This document shows, in pieces, positions 1-11,900 of a DNA stretch of 64,000 nt (its first letter is position 1; every line of letters starts with the position of its first letter). Below the pieces are notes generated by a model, which saw only the letters and a program-made list of their open reading frames with translations, had not been told where the DNA came from and made no database searches. Position numbers and translations under genes: made by a program. The stretch spans positions 42,570,422 to 42,634,421 of the forward strand of contig NC_133655.1 in the NCBI RefSeq assembly GCF_009905375.1. Direction: 5' to 3'. This DNA is from Apium graveolens (taxonomy: Eukaryota > Streptophyta > Magnoliopsida > Apiales > Apiaceae).

Positions 1-298
1 GGTTTGTTATAAATTAGATAGTGGTTCTTGTTTTCATACTTCAACCTAAAAAAAGATCGTGGTTAGTATTAAAGGGGTTTAATTTCATTTCTTTATTAAT
101 TGTTAATCAGATAGTATAGGTTTGGTGATTATCTAGTAACCCCCATACTTATACCCCGGGTCTGGAGGGCGTTACAATAGGTTACATTCCCGTATTTTCA
201 GAATTAGTTTCCCGAAAATCGGATAGCGTCTCCTTTATTTATCGGCCTACCCGTCGAGTCAATCGACATCAAAACACAACAATAATCACAATGTAATC
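1..298. repeat. Gypsy LTR-like flank (part of D)
   Basis: No reading frame of interest. The sequence is AT-rich and non-coding and lies immediately outside element A. A tract near 155-176 (ccccgggtctggagggcgttaca) resembles, on the opposite strand, the terminal bases of the long Gypsy LTRs further right (TGTAACACCCCCAGATCC at 35966). Sequence character is continuous across element A into 13422-13822, so this is most simply part of the older sequence D into which A inserted. Assignment to a Gypsy LTR is inference. Confidence 0.4.
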
Positions 299-647
299 TG
301 TTAGATATATTTGATAATGTCATGGCTAATATGATTTATGTTTAGATCTTACTTAAACAGGATAAATCAGTACTTACTGGAGGTCAGGACTTAAGGATAT
401 CAGTACTTATATTATCAGGAGATAATCATCAGAAGATGGATATCAGAACTTAAGTGCTCAAGGACGTTCAGAAAAGGACAATAGTTGATTAAAGGAAAGA
501 AGATCGAGATAAACATAAGAAGAGATATGCTTGAAGAAGGAATTCTATAAAGAATAGAATACTTGGAAGAAAAGATATCTGATTGATATATTTTAGGAAG
601 CAGAATTATATTTCATATCAATTAGCGATTATCTTGTAACTGTGTAG

Positions 648-655
648 TATATAAA
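648..655 (+). promoter_or_regulatory. LTR TATA box
   Basis: TATATAAA lies about 350 bp into the LTR and about 140 bp before an AATAAA signal at 789-794. This is the expected layout for the start of genomic RNA at the U3/R border. The matching box in the 3' LTR is at about 13186. Confidence 0.6.
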
Positions 656-788
656 CACAGACATAGGGTTTACACTATAAGTGTTATCATATTTGAGAAG
701 ATTATTCATTGTAACCCTAGCAGCTCTCGTGATATTTATTCATCACTGAGAGGTAACAGTTCCATACTGTAACAGAGTTTATTATTTC

Positions 789-794
789 AATAAA
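789..794 (+). promoter_or_regulatory. LTR polyadenylation signal AATAAA
   Basis: AATAAA sits downstream of the TATA box in both LTRs (also 13327-13332). In the 3' LTR it would direct 3' end formation of the genomic RNA. Confidence 0.5.
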
Positions 795-885
795 GTTTAT
801 TTTCTGTTACTTGAGTTTTTAGAGTTCGATTTGATTGTACTTTACACTGTATTCACCCCCTCTACAGTGTGTGTGACCTAACAAG

Positions 886-898
886 TGGTATCAGAGCC
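886..898 (+). other. Primer binding site, initiator tRNA-Met
   Basis: TGGTATCAGAGCC lies two bases after the 5' LTR and is complementary to the 3' end of plant initiator tRNA-Met, the usual primer for Copia minus-strand synthesis. Confidence 0.95.
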
Positions 899-939
899 TA
901 TCTGTTAACGCACATACAGTTTAAGATCCAAACACAATC

Positions 940-2913
940 ATGTCTGACACAGAAACTCCAACTAAGCCTACCAAAACTGAAGAACCTCCAAAGACACAAA
1001 TTCAAAGTCGGTATGAGACCATCATAGTTCCTATACTAAGACCATCTGAATATGCCATATGGAAGGTGAGGATGACCATGTTTATGGAAGCTACAGATCC
1101 AGAATATCTTGATAGAATCAAGGAAGGACCTCACAAACCAACCAAGCTTGCTGTTGCAGTTGCAGGTGAAGCAGCAAAGACTGTACCAAAGGAGAAGAAT
1201 GATTATACTGTTGAAGATATCGCATCAATTGCTAAGGATGCTAAGGTACGACACTTACTGCATAGTGCCATTGATAATATAATGTCAAACAGGGTAATTA
1301 ACTGCAAGACTGCAAAGGAGATATGGGATGCTCTGGAAACAAGGTGTCAGGGAACTGATACAATTAAGAAGAACAGGAAGACAATACTCACTCAAGAGTA
1401 TGAACACTTTGACTCAAAGGCTAATGAGTCATTGACTGATTTATATGATAGATTTGTCAAACTCTTGAATGATCTGTCACCGGTTAATAAGGAGTATGAT
1501 CTTGAAGATTCAAACCTTAAATTCCTGTTACCTCTTCCTGAATGTTGGGATTTGAAGGCAACAACAATAAGAGACAACTACAGTCTTGATGAAACAACTC
1601 TTGATGAAATTTATGGAATCCTCAAGACTCATGAACTTGAGATGGAACAAAGAAGCAAGGGGAAAGGAGGAAAGTCAAGAACAGTTGCTCCTAAAGCTGA
1701 AGAAGATTCCCCCAAGGCAGCTACCTCAAGGAAAGACAAGGGTAAAGCTCTTTTCACAAAGTCTGATACTGAGTCATCAAGTTCTGAAAGTGATGATGAC
1801 TCAGATTCTGAAAGCTTGCCTGAGATTGATGCTGATGAGGACATGATGAAGCTGTGTGCTCTTATGGTGAAAAGGATCACAAAGATTGCATACAGGAAGT
1901 TCAGGAAGGGAAAGAAGTTTTCCAGGAAAGGCACAAGTTCTGATAAGAAGAATTTCAGAAGATCTGAGGGCAGAGGAGGAAAGTCTGATAGAGAAGATTA
2001 TACCAATGTCAAATGCTATAACTGTGGTGAGAAAGGCCACATATCTCCTGATTACAAGAAAGTGAAGGGTGACAAAGGCAAGGCTCTTGTCACAAAGAAG
2101 AAAAGCTGGACAGACACCTCAGACTCTAAAAGTGAGGAGAACTATGCTTTGATGGCAAATGCTGATAAAGAAAGTGCTGAGAGCAGTTCTGAAGCTGCTG
2201 AAACAAAGGTACCTCAGACTACTTATGCTTTTCATACTGATGATATTAATGAGTTGAGAAGATATCTTAAAACCATGTTTGTTAGTTATAGAGATCAAAC
2301 TTTAACATGTGAAAGATTAACTTCTGAAAATCTTGTTTTTAAGAAAAGAAATGATTTCTTAGAAAAAGAGTTAGTTATGTTCCATCAAACTCAGAAGGAT
2401 AGAGATGATGCTTTTTATGTTAGGGATAAAGTGCTAAAAATGAATGAATCTCTAAAAACTGAGTTAGAAAAGGAAAGAGAGATTATCAGGACTTGGACTA
2501 ACTCTGGCAGAATAACTCAAAATTTGCTAAGTAGTGAAAATTGGAAAGAGGGCTTAGGTTATGGAGAGGATAAGAATGATAAAGGAACTGTAGAAATTAA
2601 GCCTGTTGTTAAGCAAAAGCCAAAGTTAAAACCTGTTAAGTTTGTAACTGTAAAATCTGATAATGAGAAATCAGAAGTTAAAGAGGGATTAACTTTTGAC
2701 AAACTAAAACAGGAAAAGACAGCTGAAGTAAACATGGGCTTAATAACTAAGAAGCAGCTTAAGCATAAGCTAAAAGATGTTAAGAATGCGAACAAGGTAA
2801 AATCACCTAGGAAAAATAGGAATGGAAAGGAAGGTGTGAATAAAAGCAATGAGAATAAGAACATAAACTCCTTACCTTCAAATTCAGGAGTTAAGAGTCA
2901 GTCTGTTATATAG
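940..2913 (+). CDS. gag: Copia gag polyprotein (UBN2-type), broken end
   Basis: A 657-residue capsid/nucleocapsid protein begins at the first ATG after the PBS. Residues about 30-240 are the Copia gag (UBN2-type) region, recognisable by AKEIWDALE and LYDRFVKLLNDL. A basic linker rich in Ser/Asp/Glu follows. A zinc knuckle lies at residues 359-372 (C-Y-N-C then G-H), but the fourth ligand is Tyr (codon 2053-2055) instead of Cys, so RNA binding is probably impaired. The C-terminal third is charged and Lys-rich. The frame closes with TAG at 2911-2913, yet the same frame stays open and gag-like beyond it, so this stop is probably premature. The product would form the virus-like particle and package element RNA in the cytoplasm. 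Confidence 0.88.
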   Translation: MSDTETPTKPTKTEEPPKTQIQSRYETIIVPILRPSEYAIWKVRMTMFMEATDPEYLDRIKEGPHKPTKLAVAVAGEAAKTVPKEKNDYTVEDIASIAKDAKVRHLLHSAIDNIMSNRVINCKTAKEIWDALETRCQGTDTIKKNRKTILTQEYEHFDSKANESLTDLYDRFVKLLNDLSPVNKEYDLEDSNLKFLLPLPECWDLKATTIRDNYSLDETTLDEIYGILKTHELEMEQRSKGKGGKSRTVAPKAEEDSPKAATSRKDKGKALFTKSDTESSSSESDDDSDSESLPEIDADEDMMKLCALMVKRITKIAYRKFRKGKKFSRKGTSSDKKNFRRSEGRGGKSDREDYTNVKCYNCGEKGHISPDYKKVKGDKGKALVTKKKSWTDTSDSKSEENYALMANADKESAESSSEAAETKVPQTTYAFHTDDINELRRYLKTMFVSYRDQTLTCERLTSENLVFKKRNDFLEKELVMFHQTQKDRDDAFYVRDKVLKMNESLKTELEKEREIIRTWTNSGRITQNLLSSENWKEGLGYGEDKNDKGTVEIKPVVKQKPKLKPVKFVTVKSDNEKSEVKEGLTFDKLKQEKTAEVNMGLITKKQLKHKLKDVKNANKVKSPRKNRNGKEGVNKSNENKNINSLPSNSGVKSQSVI

Positions 2914-3372
2914 AAGCCACAAAATCCTTGTTTTCATTGTGGTAGTTTATGGTATTCCATTTATACTTGTAAGGAATATCATAGTTTGTACTATGATTAT
3001 TATCAAATAAAACCTTCTTTAAAGAAAGTTTCCATTGTTCCTTCTAGTGTAAATTCTGATACAAAGTCTGATAGTGTAAATTCTGATAAGAAAAATGTTA
3101 ACATAAATTCTGATGCTAAATCTGCTGTAAATGTTAACAAACTTGATAAGGCCAAAGGATCCAAGCAAGTCTGGGTCCTTAAAACTAATCATTAGTGGTC
3201 TTTGTGATTGTAGGGTAACAGGAAAAACAAAGCCCTGCTATCAAACTTTGTGGAGAAAGCTGGCCCAAGTGTTTCTTATGGAGATGGCAACATTGGAAAA
3301 ACATTGGGATATGGAAATATCAATCTTGGGAATGTCATTATTAAAGGAAGTAGCTCTAGTCTCAGGACTTAA
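2914..3372 (+). pseudogene. Gag C-terminus and dead aspartic protease
   Basis: In the gag frame, directly after the TAG, comes a second knuckle-like motif (CFHCGSLWYSIYTC) in which Tyr occupies the His position. An Asn/Ser/Asp-rich linker follows, then the start of the protease region. The active-site Asp-Ser/Thr-Gly cannot be found in any open frame: around 3190-3225 there are three stops (TAG, TGA, TAG) and a frameshift, leaving traces of the motif. Protease sequence resumes as NKALLSNFVEKAGP and shifts by one base near 3347 into the pol frame. Without this enzyme gag-pol could not be cleaved. Confidence 0.75.
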
Positions 3373-6300
3373 ACATAATCTGCTAAGTATAAGTCAAATC
3401 TGTGACAGAGGTTATCATGTTGATTTCTTTGAAGAACACTGTGAAGTTGTGAGTAAATCTAAAGGAAAAGTTGTTCTGAAAGGATACAGGCGTGGTAACA
3501 TTTATGAAGCTAAGCTTTCAACAAGTACTGATGGTTCTGCAATCTGTCTGATGAGTAGCGCATCAATTGAAGAAATCTGAAATTGGCACAAGAAACTCTC
3601 TCATTTAAATTTCAACAATATAAATGAACTAGTCAAGAAAGATCTTGTTAGAGGACTGCCAAAATCAGTATTTGCTCCTGATGACCTTTGTGATTCTTGT
3701 CAGAAGGCCAAACAAAGAAAATCTTCATTCAAGAGCAAGACCGAATCATCAATTCTTGAGCCTTATCATCTACTACATGTTGATCTATTTGGTCCAGTGA
3801 ATGTCATGTCTATTGTAAAGAAGAAATATGCCTTGGTCATAGTAGATGAGTTCACTAGATACACATTGGTGTATTTCTTGCACACAAAAAGTGAAACTGT
3901 ATCTATCTTGATTGATCATGTCAAACAACTGGATAAATTGGTCAAAGACTCTGTGAAAACCATAAGAAATGATAATGGCACTGAGTTCAAGAATTTGATA
4001 ATGGAAGAGTTCTGCAAAAACCATAGAATTAAGCAGGAATTCTCTGCTCCTGGAACTCCACAGCAAAATGGAGTTGTTGAAAGAAAGAATAGAACTCTCA
4101 TTGAAGCTGCACGTACAATGCTTGAAGAAGCAAAGCTTCCAACCTATTTCCGGGCCAAAGCTGTGCAGACTGCTTGTTTTACTCAAAATGCAACACTCAT
4201 TAACAAGCAAGGAAAGACACCATATGAGATGGTGAAGAAAAAGAAGCCAAATCTGAAGTATTTTCATGTATTTGGATGCAAGTGTTTTTTTTTCAAGACT
4301 CATCCTGAACAGCTATCCAAATTTGATCTAAAAGCTGATGAAGGAATCTTTGTTGGATATCCACTTTCCACAAAAGCCTTCAGAGTCTATAATCTGAGAA
4401 CAAGAGTGGTCATGGAATCTATCAATATCTCTTTTGATGATAAGAAGATTACTGGACTTGAAGATTTTATTGATCATGGTCAGCTGAGATTTGAAAATGA
4501 AGACTCAAATTCTGATACTAAAAATCCTGACAGTCTAAGTCCTGATACTGTAAACTCTGATGGATTAAACTCTGATGTTATTGAAACTGTGGTGACTACG
4601 CCAAAGGAAGATGCACCTATGCAGGGGGAGCATACTCAAGATCTTACCACATCTCAAGAAGCATCAGAACATACATCTGGCTCTTCAAGTTCTGATCCGT
4701 CAAGTTCTGATAAGCCAAGTTCTGATAGTTCTGAAAATCTAAATTCTGAAAAATCCAACTCAGAGAGCATAGTTTTAGGAGGAGCATCAGAAAATGAAAA
4801 TGAAGACAGCATGGATCATGGGGGAACATCCAGTTCTAGAGAAAACCTTTCATCTGCAAGGAAGTGGACTAAATCACATACACCTGATTTGATAATTGGA
4901 AATCCTGATGCAGGTGTCAGAACTAGAACAGGTACTTCAAACGAATGTCTTTATAATTCTTTTCTCTCTCAGACTGAGCCAAAGAAAGTGGAAGAAGCTC
5001 TTCAAGATGCTGATTGGGTGCAAGCAATGCAGGAAGAGCTAAATGAATTTGAAAGAAACAAAGTCTGGACCCTAGTGCCAAGACCAAAGAATAGATCTGT
5101 TGTTGGTACAAAGTGGGTATTCAGAAACAAAACTGACAGTGATGGCATAATTACAAGGAATAAGGCAAGGCTGGTTGCAAAAGGATATTCTCAATAGGAG
5201 GGAATTGATTATGATGAAACATTTGCACCAGTTGCTAGGTTAGAAGTCATAAGGATATTTTTGGCTTATGCTGCTCACAAAAAGTTTACTGTCTTTCAAA
5301 TGGATGTGAAAAGTGCTTTTCTCAATGGAGAATTGGAGGAGGAAGTATATGTCGAACAACCTCCAGGCTTTGTAGATTCCAAATATCCAGATTATGTCTA
5401 CAGGCTAGATAAAGCACTTTATGGACTTAAGCAAGCTCCTAGAGCATGGTATGAGTCTTTAGCTCAGTTTGTTCTGGAAAGTGGATTTAATAGAGGAACA
5501 ATAGACAAAACATTGTTCTACCTCAACCATGGAAAGGACTTACTTCTGGTCCAGATTTATGTTGATGATATCATTTTTGGATCTACAAATGACAGACTTT
5601 GCAAAAAGTTTGCCAAACTGATGTAGTCAAGGTATCAGATGAGTATGATGGGGGAACTTAGCTATTTTCTGGGCCTTCAAGTCCAGCAGAATGAAGAAGG
5701 CACTTTTATTTGTCAAACTAAGTACACCAGAAACTTGCTGAAGAAATTTGGAATGCAAGATTGTTCAAGCGCATCCACTCCCATGGCCACTGCAACAAAA
5801 CAGGACAAGGATACTGGTAAATCAGTAGATATTACTGATTACAGAGGTATGATTGTCTCTCTACTCTATCTAACTGCTAGTAGACTTGATATCATGTATG
5901 CTACCTGTCTTTGTGCAAGATTTCAAGCAGATCCTAGGGAACCTCACTTAACAGCTGTAAAAAGAATATTCAAGTATCTTAAGGGAACAGCTGATCTGGG
6001 ATTGTGGTATCCCAGAGAATCATATTTTAAATTAATAGGTTACTCAGATGCAGATTTTGCAGGTTGCAAAATTGACAGGAAAAGTACAAGTGGAAGCTGC
6101 CAATTTCTTGGAGGCAGATTGGTTTCTTGGTTTAGCAAGAAACAAAAGTCAATTTCCACATCAACTGCAGAAGCAGAGTATATTGCTGCAGGAAGCTATT
6201 GTGCACAGATTCTTTGGATGAAGAATCAGTTTCTGGATTATGGGTTAACATATTTCAAAATCCCTATTTACTGTGATAATCAAAGTGCTATTGCTATGAC

Positions 6301-6514
6301 AGGTAATCCAGTTCAACACTATATGACAAAGCACATCAACATCAGGTACCACTTCATCAGGGAACATGTGGATGAAGGTACAGTGGAATTGCACTTTGTT
6401 CCAACAGATCAACAACTAGCAGATATCTTCTCAAAACCACTGTGTGAAGCTACCTTTACAAGATTGGTAAATGAACTTGGAATGGTTTCAGGTTCCTTCT
6501 CTAAATCTGCTTAG
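3335..6514 (+). pseudogene. pol: Copia pol: integrase, RT, RNase H
   Basis: One frame reads through the end of protease, the pre-integrase zinc region (H-x4-H, then CDSC near 3690), the integrase core, RT and RNase H. Integrase has Asp at 3782, Asp at 3971 and Glu at 4079, a D,D35E arrangement. A Ser/Asp-rich linker (about 4500-4850) separates it from RT. RT has the YVDD box at 5558-5569. RNase H keeps its SDADFAG, TAEAEY and CDNQS acidic motifs and ends at 6514. Three in-frame stops break it: TGA 3578-3580, TAG 5195-5197 and TAG 5624-5626, each one transition away from a Trp or Gln codon fitting the family. Otherwise catalytic residues are kept, so the copy died recently by point mutation. 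Confidence 0.93.
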
Positions 6515-7949
6515 TTTTGTTCTGATGCATCAGACCTTATGATCAGTATTTACAGAAATTACTCTCTTTGTGTATTCTGTGCTTAATTGAAAATTTGCTA
6601 AAGTACTGACTGTTGTCTGATGTAAGTTTCTAAACTCTGATTGCGATATGTCTGTTAATATAATTACTCAATCCTATGAGGATACTTGTGCTAGATGCTG
6701 ACCTAGTAATCTTCAATATACTAATGATCCCATGTTAGAAGTAATTATTTCTGTGGAAATCTATTGACACAAGCAAATTCTGATATTGAGCTTAGTTAAA
6801 TTTACTTTGTCTATCTTATTATTAAGTCACAAACTAGAATAATGCTACTCATCTGTTAAGTTCTGATGCTAATAAATCTGTTGAATGTACTAAGTGCTGA
6901 TAAACCTCACTTATCAAAAGAAATAGAAAAAGAAACAAGGATTAAAAATTAGGTACTCCTTTGAGATCTAGAGTAAACAATGTGGAAGGGAAGACCCAAG
7001 TGCATTGCTGGTATTAAGTAATATGCATCAGAAAAGCAAATAAAATATTTTATTGGTGACTTTTCACACTCTATGATTACCGGAGAAATACTCTGATAAT
7101 AGCATAAATTCTGATAAGCAGTCGTGACTCAATTACACTGAGAAGCCACTGTAAAATGAAATTTAAAAAGATGCATAAAATTAGCACAAAATAGTTGAGG
7201 TGGACTCATGCATGAATTCATTCAATAGTAGGGTTCAGAATAATGACAGGTTTTTAGTAAAATTTTAGTTATGCCTTATTTCTAAGATGTACTGAAGTGA
7301 ATCAGACTTTTCTCTTTGTCTGATATTTAGCTTAATGCACACACTAAACACTCCATATGAATGATGAACATTACTGTGGTGATCTATGTTGTTTTGGATG
7401 AACAGTTATTGTGTCACATTGCACAAATTCTGAGGACAAGTTCTGATTGCACATTCTGATGATTAAGTTCTGAAGAACTTATATCAGAACTTGTGTGAGG
7501 ACTTACTAAAATAGGCATTCATTTATCAAGTTAAGAAATTATGTTCTGATGACTGTTAAGTTCTGATATAAGTCTAAGTTCTGATATTAAATTCTGATTC
7601 TTTACTTAACTTATTTGTTGATAAAATTTGCAAACAGTCTCAGTTTAAACCAGAATATGTTGAAGTGGAAGACTAACAGTCACTATATTTAGGGATAGTG
7701 ATACTCGTACATGCACAGTCAATTTTTACTTGCTACTTGTGCGCATTAAACCATGTTTTATCTTTCCAATGACTGTTTTTCTTTTTCCAAGTCTAGGGAG
7801 ACGAGGTAGAATTAATTTTACTTGTCAGCATTAAATTTCTTTGTGTCTCCTGGCATTCCCTTGCCTATATAAACAACCACTTCACATCAGCCTTCCCATC
7901 AAATCTTTTTTCACAAACTCACCTTCATAATCTTTTTATCAAAAATACC
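6515..7949 (+). other. Element A non-coding spacer after pol
   Basis: There are no credible ORFs in these 1.4 kb. The spacer is rich in TTCTGAT repeats, with exact AAGTTCTGAT at 6858, 7438, 7558 and 7576 and the reverse complement at 7483. It ends with a TATATAAA-like stretch near 7865 and a polypyrimidine leader before the small ORF, so it could hold a promoter for the downstream genes. That last point is inference. Confidence 0.6.
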
Positions 7950-8219
7950 ATGGTCAATTACAATATGTTTTTGAACTATGAAACATTCAACATGGAGCTG
8001 AGCTGTGCCGATTGACAGCAGGAATGGCATGTCACAGCCATTCCTGATGAGATATGGGACTCAGTTCCCCAGGAGGTACTCACCCACCTCCTGTTCTTCT
8101 ACATGGACTACCATCGTCATCTGGAGCGATTGGAGGAGGAAAGGCTGGAAGCTCTCCGCCAGCAAGAGCAAATCATACGACTCGCTATTCTGTTTGTCGA
8201 GAGTAGGAAGAAGAAATGA
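7950..8219 (+). pseudogene. Small accessory ORF, 89 codons, one nonsense
   Basis: From ATG at 7950 one frame runs 90 codons to TGA at 8217-8219 with a single internal TGA (codon 22, 8013-8015), which is one transition from Trp. The product would be a short protein with a hydrophobic N-terminal half, an Arg/Glu-rich helix (LERLEEERLEALRQQEQ) with heptad spacing, and a basic tail ending ESRKKK. I do not recognise a family. It sits between pol and the env-like frame and about 90 bp after TATATAAA, so it may be the first gene of a subgenomic RNA. An ORF from 8005 in another frame is its shadow. Confidence 0.55.
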
Positions 8220-8933
8220 TTTATTTTCTTCTTCCTGTTTTTTTTCATCATCAGCCTTGCCCTGCTTCTTGAGCTAGCACAAAGGCTGTTGACGTTAGGT
8301 TTAGCAGCTTAGGGCAATCTTGTAAAAGTTCTGATGTAATTTAAATTTCATGAATGTATTCTCTTGATATATTAATGAAATTTGTTTTTTTCAAGATCTT
8401 GTCTCTGAGATATTTTGTAATGCATTGATAAATCCTGATAAATATTCATATTCTGTTGACCATATAACTTTTGTTTTAAATTAAGTTCTGATTTTACTTT
8501 ATCAGTTTTGCTCATCTGATTTATTTTGGTCATTTTCACTCGAATTTTTTTTCAGAATATTGGTGTTGCAGTAAAAAAAATTGAATAAGTGGGAACAGTT
8601 TCAATTATGAATTAAAACTGATTTACCTTGTTTGATGGAATAACTGGGTAAGTGGAACGGTTTTTCCTTGAAAAACTGCAAGTGGGTAAGTAATGATTAC
8701 TGTTTTCCCGTGCCCATTAACTATTCGTTATTACTGCATGTCTGACAGGTGTCCAACGGTTATATTTTTTTCAAAAGTATAAGTAAGACAAAGAGAGGAT
8801 TTTCTAATCTTTTATTCACTTTTATACTTTTTCTCTCTATTTGCTTTTACTCTCTTTCTCCTTCTAACGTTGGTTTTTCATATAGACATTCTATCAAACA
8901 CCTAACAGGCACTCATAAATCTCGATTAATTTT
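8220..8933 (+). other. Spacer before env-like ORF
   Basis: AT-rich non-coding sequence with AAGTTCTGAT at 8326 and 8483. A pyrimidine-rich stretch (8800-8930) directly precedes the env-like ATG at 8934. I see nothing else. Confidence 0.5.
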
Positions 8934-11900
8934 ATGGCACCTAAGGATTTAATCATTGATGGAGCTAAATTTGTTCCAAACAACTATGCTGCAATTCTTG
9001 ATAATGCTGAAGCTCCGTCTGAATTGCATTTTGTGCAAGATCTTCTTGCACACAGTGAAATCGGGTATGCATTGACCCAACCTTCAGTCTTCTCAAGCCA
9101 ACAAGTTCTGACATTCTGGAGGACTGGAAACTTTGATAATGGTGGTCAAAATGGTACTCCTAGTATTGTTTTCGAAGTGGGTGATTCTCCATATGCAGTC
9201 ACTCCTGGTACAATACGCAAGGCTCTACATCTACAAGAAGGATGTACTTTTTCAACTCCAGAGGAATCAGCTCTTCAGGAGTTAATGGCCAGTTTGGGGT
9301 ATGAACAGAGTTTGGCCAAGCTTGGGCAGTTGAAACGGGCTCATATCAGGAGGGAATGGAGCTTCTTCTTCGACTGCATCACTAAAGCTTTTGGGAACAA
9401 GTGTTTAAATTTTGATGCCATCGCTATAATGAGTCAGCACATCGGGTATGCCATCATTAACCAAACTCATTTTGATTTTGCAACTGCTGTAATAGGTTTT
9501 ATTGGGGATAGGATGACAGAAGATAGGAATGTTCTCTACTTTGCTAGATTCTGTCAACTTATATATACTTTTCATACTGATGAACCTCGACAAGCCAGTA
9601 CCTTAAATCCACCTTTAAAAGTTGCAAAACGTTACTTTAATGACCTGGTAAATGCTGACACTAAGAAACAAGTGGTTAGACCTTTACAGATTCCTCAGTC
9701 TGTAAAACAGATCTTAGTAAATGCTGATCCTGAATCCTATAGATCTGTTTATCCTGATGTTCAACTAACAACCACCTCCCAAACACCACAACAATCATCA
9801 GAACATACCACTCATACTACTCAACCAACCCTCAGGCAATATCTCAAATCATATCTCACCATTTCACAGAAAGTTCAATCTTCATCCTCAGAACCTACTG
9901 TGAAGCCTTCATCTTCCAAGCCTAAGAGGACAAAGACTGTTCCTCAAACACCTCAGAAGAGAAGGAGGATTGCTTTGAGAGATGAGGTAGACAGTGAGGA
10001 ACAGGTTTCTCCATTAGAACCTGTTGTCAAAGAAGCTGAGAAAGTGACTTCTCAGAAGGATTCTGGAATTGGGGAATCTAAGCTTCTCAAAAGGCTTAGA
10101 AGAATGACTGTTGCTGCAACTCCCAAGGAATCCATATCTTCAAAGAGATACAAGAAACAGAGGGCAAAAAGGCCAATTTCAGATGATGAGGAAGCGGCAG
10201 CTAAGGAAGGAGATCAGGAATCTCTTATCTCACAAGAACCAGAATCTGCTAAAGCCACTGTTTCTCCATCAACTCCAACTCAAGAAGCTGTTACTAAAAA
10301 TGCCAACACACCATCTGTGTCTCCTAAGACTGTATCTCCTGTTAATACAGGCACAAGTGCTGATATAGATATCCAGACCTTGGTTGTGCCTGAAGTAATT
10401 TTCTTAGAAGCTCCAATAGCAACTAATCCATCAACAACACCTGTTACTGATGCTGCTCAAACTCCAGAATTATCTACTACACCTTCTCTGCATCTAGATG
10501 CTGATGATCAGAATATAAGTGAGCATCAGGATATGGCTGTTGATCAGAATTTGGAATCAGATCAGCAATTAGAGGATGCTGAAGCCTCCATTGCTACTCA
10601 CAATGTTGTTTTATCAGAAGATACTGATTCTGTAAGTTCTGATGCTGCAGATGCTGGAGATACTGGTGATGCTGCTCCAAATGCAGATGCTGATGAAGCA
10701 GGTCCTTCAGGACATGCCCCTCAACAAACTGTTCTTAAATCTGAACTTGTTAAGAAGTTTGTTACAAGAGACGCACCAGTGCCTTGGAGTGAAACTCCTG
10801 CAGGACAGGAGTGGACTAAGGAATGAAACTCAATTACTTGTGTTCCATCTACAAAGAATCTGGCTGAGCACTTGACAAAAGCTGATGAGATGTTAAATAC
10901 TGATGATTTCAAAACTTATCTTAGAGTCACTGCATTGAGTATTAAACATCTACAAGGTCTTCATTCTACTACTCATGCAGAGCTACACAAGATTCAGGAA
11001 GAATTCATAAAATAGGAACAAATTCAAAAGATTGATAAGAAAAAGTTCTTCCAACCTACCTTTGACAGGATTGCTTATATTGAGAAGACTCAAGATACTC
11101 AACAAGCTCAGATTGATGATATTCTGAAAAATCAAGTTTCTCAGCAATCTCAACTTAATGAAATCCAAGCCTCAGTGGAATTGCTTGTCTTTCTTCTATT
11201 ACCTGCTGATGCCAAAAAGGGGGAGAAAGTAATTAAGTCCAAATACAAAACTGATAAGACACTGAAGGGAAAGGATGATGAAAGGGATGATCAAGGAAAC
11301 TCTGGAATGGGTAGAGGTCATAGTCGAGGTAGAGGTTTCTCATCAAGAAAAGCTGAAATCACAAGTGACAGGACAAGTTCTGATACTGGGAAAAGAATTA
11401 GTTCTGCTACTGGTAAAAGGAAAAGTTCTGATGAACTTTTAGATCTTGATGAAGAAATGTCAAGACAGTTATTTCTTCAGGAAAATCCAGGAATGGACTT
11501 GGAGAGTTTAATGGAAGAAGAAGCCAGACTTAAATCAGAGAAAGTCGCATCTAAATCTGAAGCTTCTGGTGAAAAGACACTTCCAAAACTCAAAGGCATT
11601 GTGATAAAAGAAAGGAAAAATACTGAAGCAACATTAGCTAAATCACAACCACAGATAGATCCAAGGGTAAAGAAAAGGTTGGTGAACCTATCAAGGTTTA
11701 TGTGCCTCCTGAGAATGAAGAAATAACTGATGAAAAGGATGATCTTGCTTTGACTTCAAGAAAAGTTCTTAAAACAACCTCTGACATGGCTCAAGTTGTT
11801 CAGAGTCAAAAGACTGTAAGTTTTGATATTTTGAAGAAGCAAGTAACCTCTGACACAGCTCAAGTTAACTTGATATCAGAAGATAGATCAAAGAAACTCC

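Larger units (their letters stand above)
299..883 (+). repeat. Element A 5' LTR
   Basis: The 585-bp repeat starts TGTTAG and ends CTAACA (perfect 6-bp terminal inverted repeat). Its partner is 12837-13421, identical in length. It contains a TATA box and an AATAAA signal in the order expected for U3-R-U5. The sequence ATCAGAACTT at 442-451 is the reverse complement of a 10-mer scattered through the element. Confidence 0.95.

Noticed and set aside
3335..3372. Programmed frameshift between gag-protease and pol in element A
   Set aside because: The shift falls inside the protease domain, next to several stops, with no slippery site; a one-base insertion is simpler.
8005..8277. A 90-codon ORF after pol in element A
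   Set aside because: It is an out-of-frame shadow of the better-supported frame 7950-8219 and has an improbable Ser/Cys/Arg-rich product.
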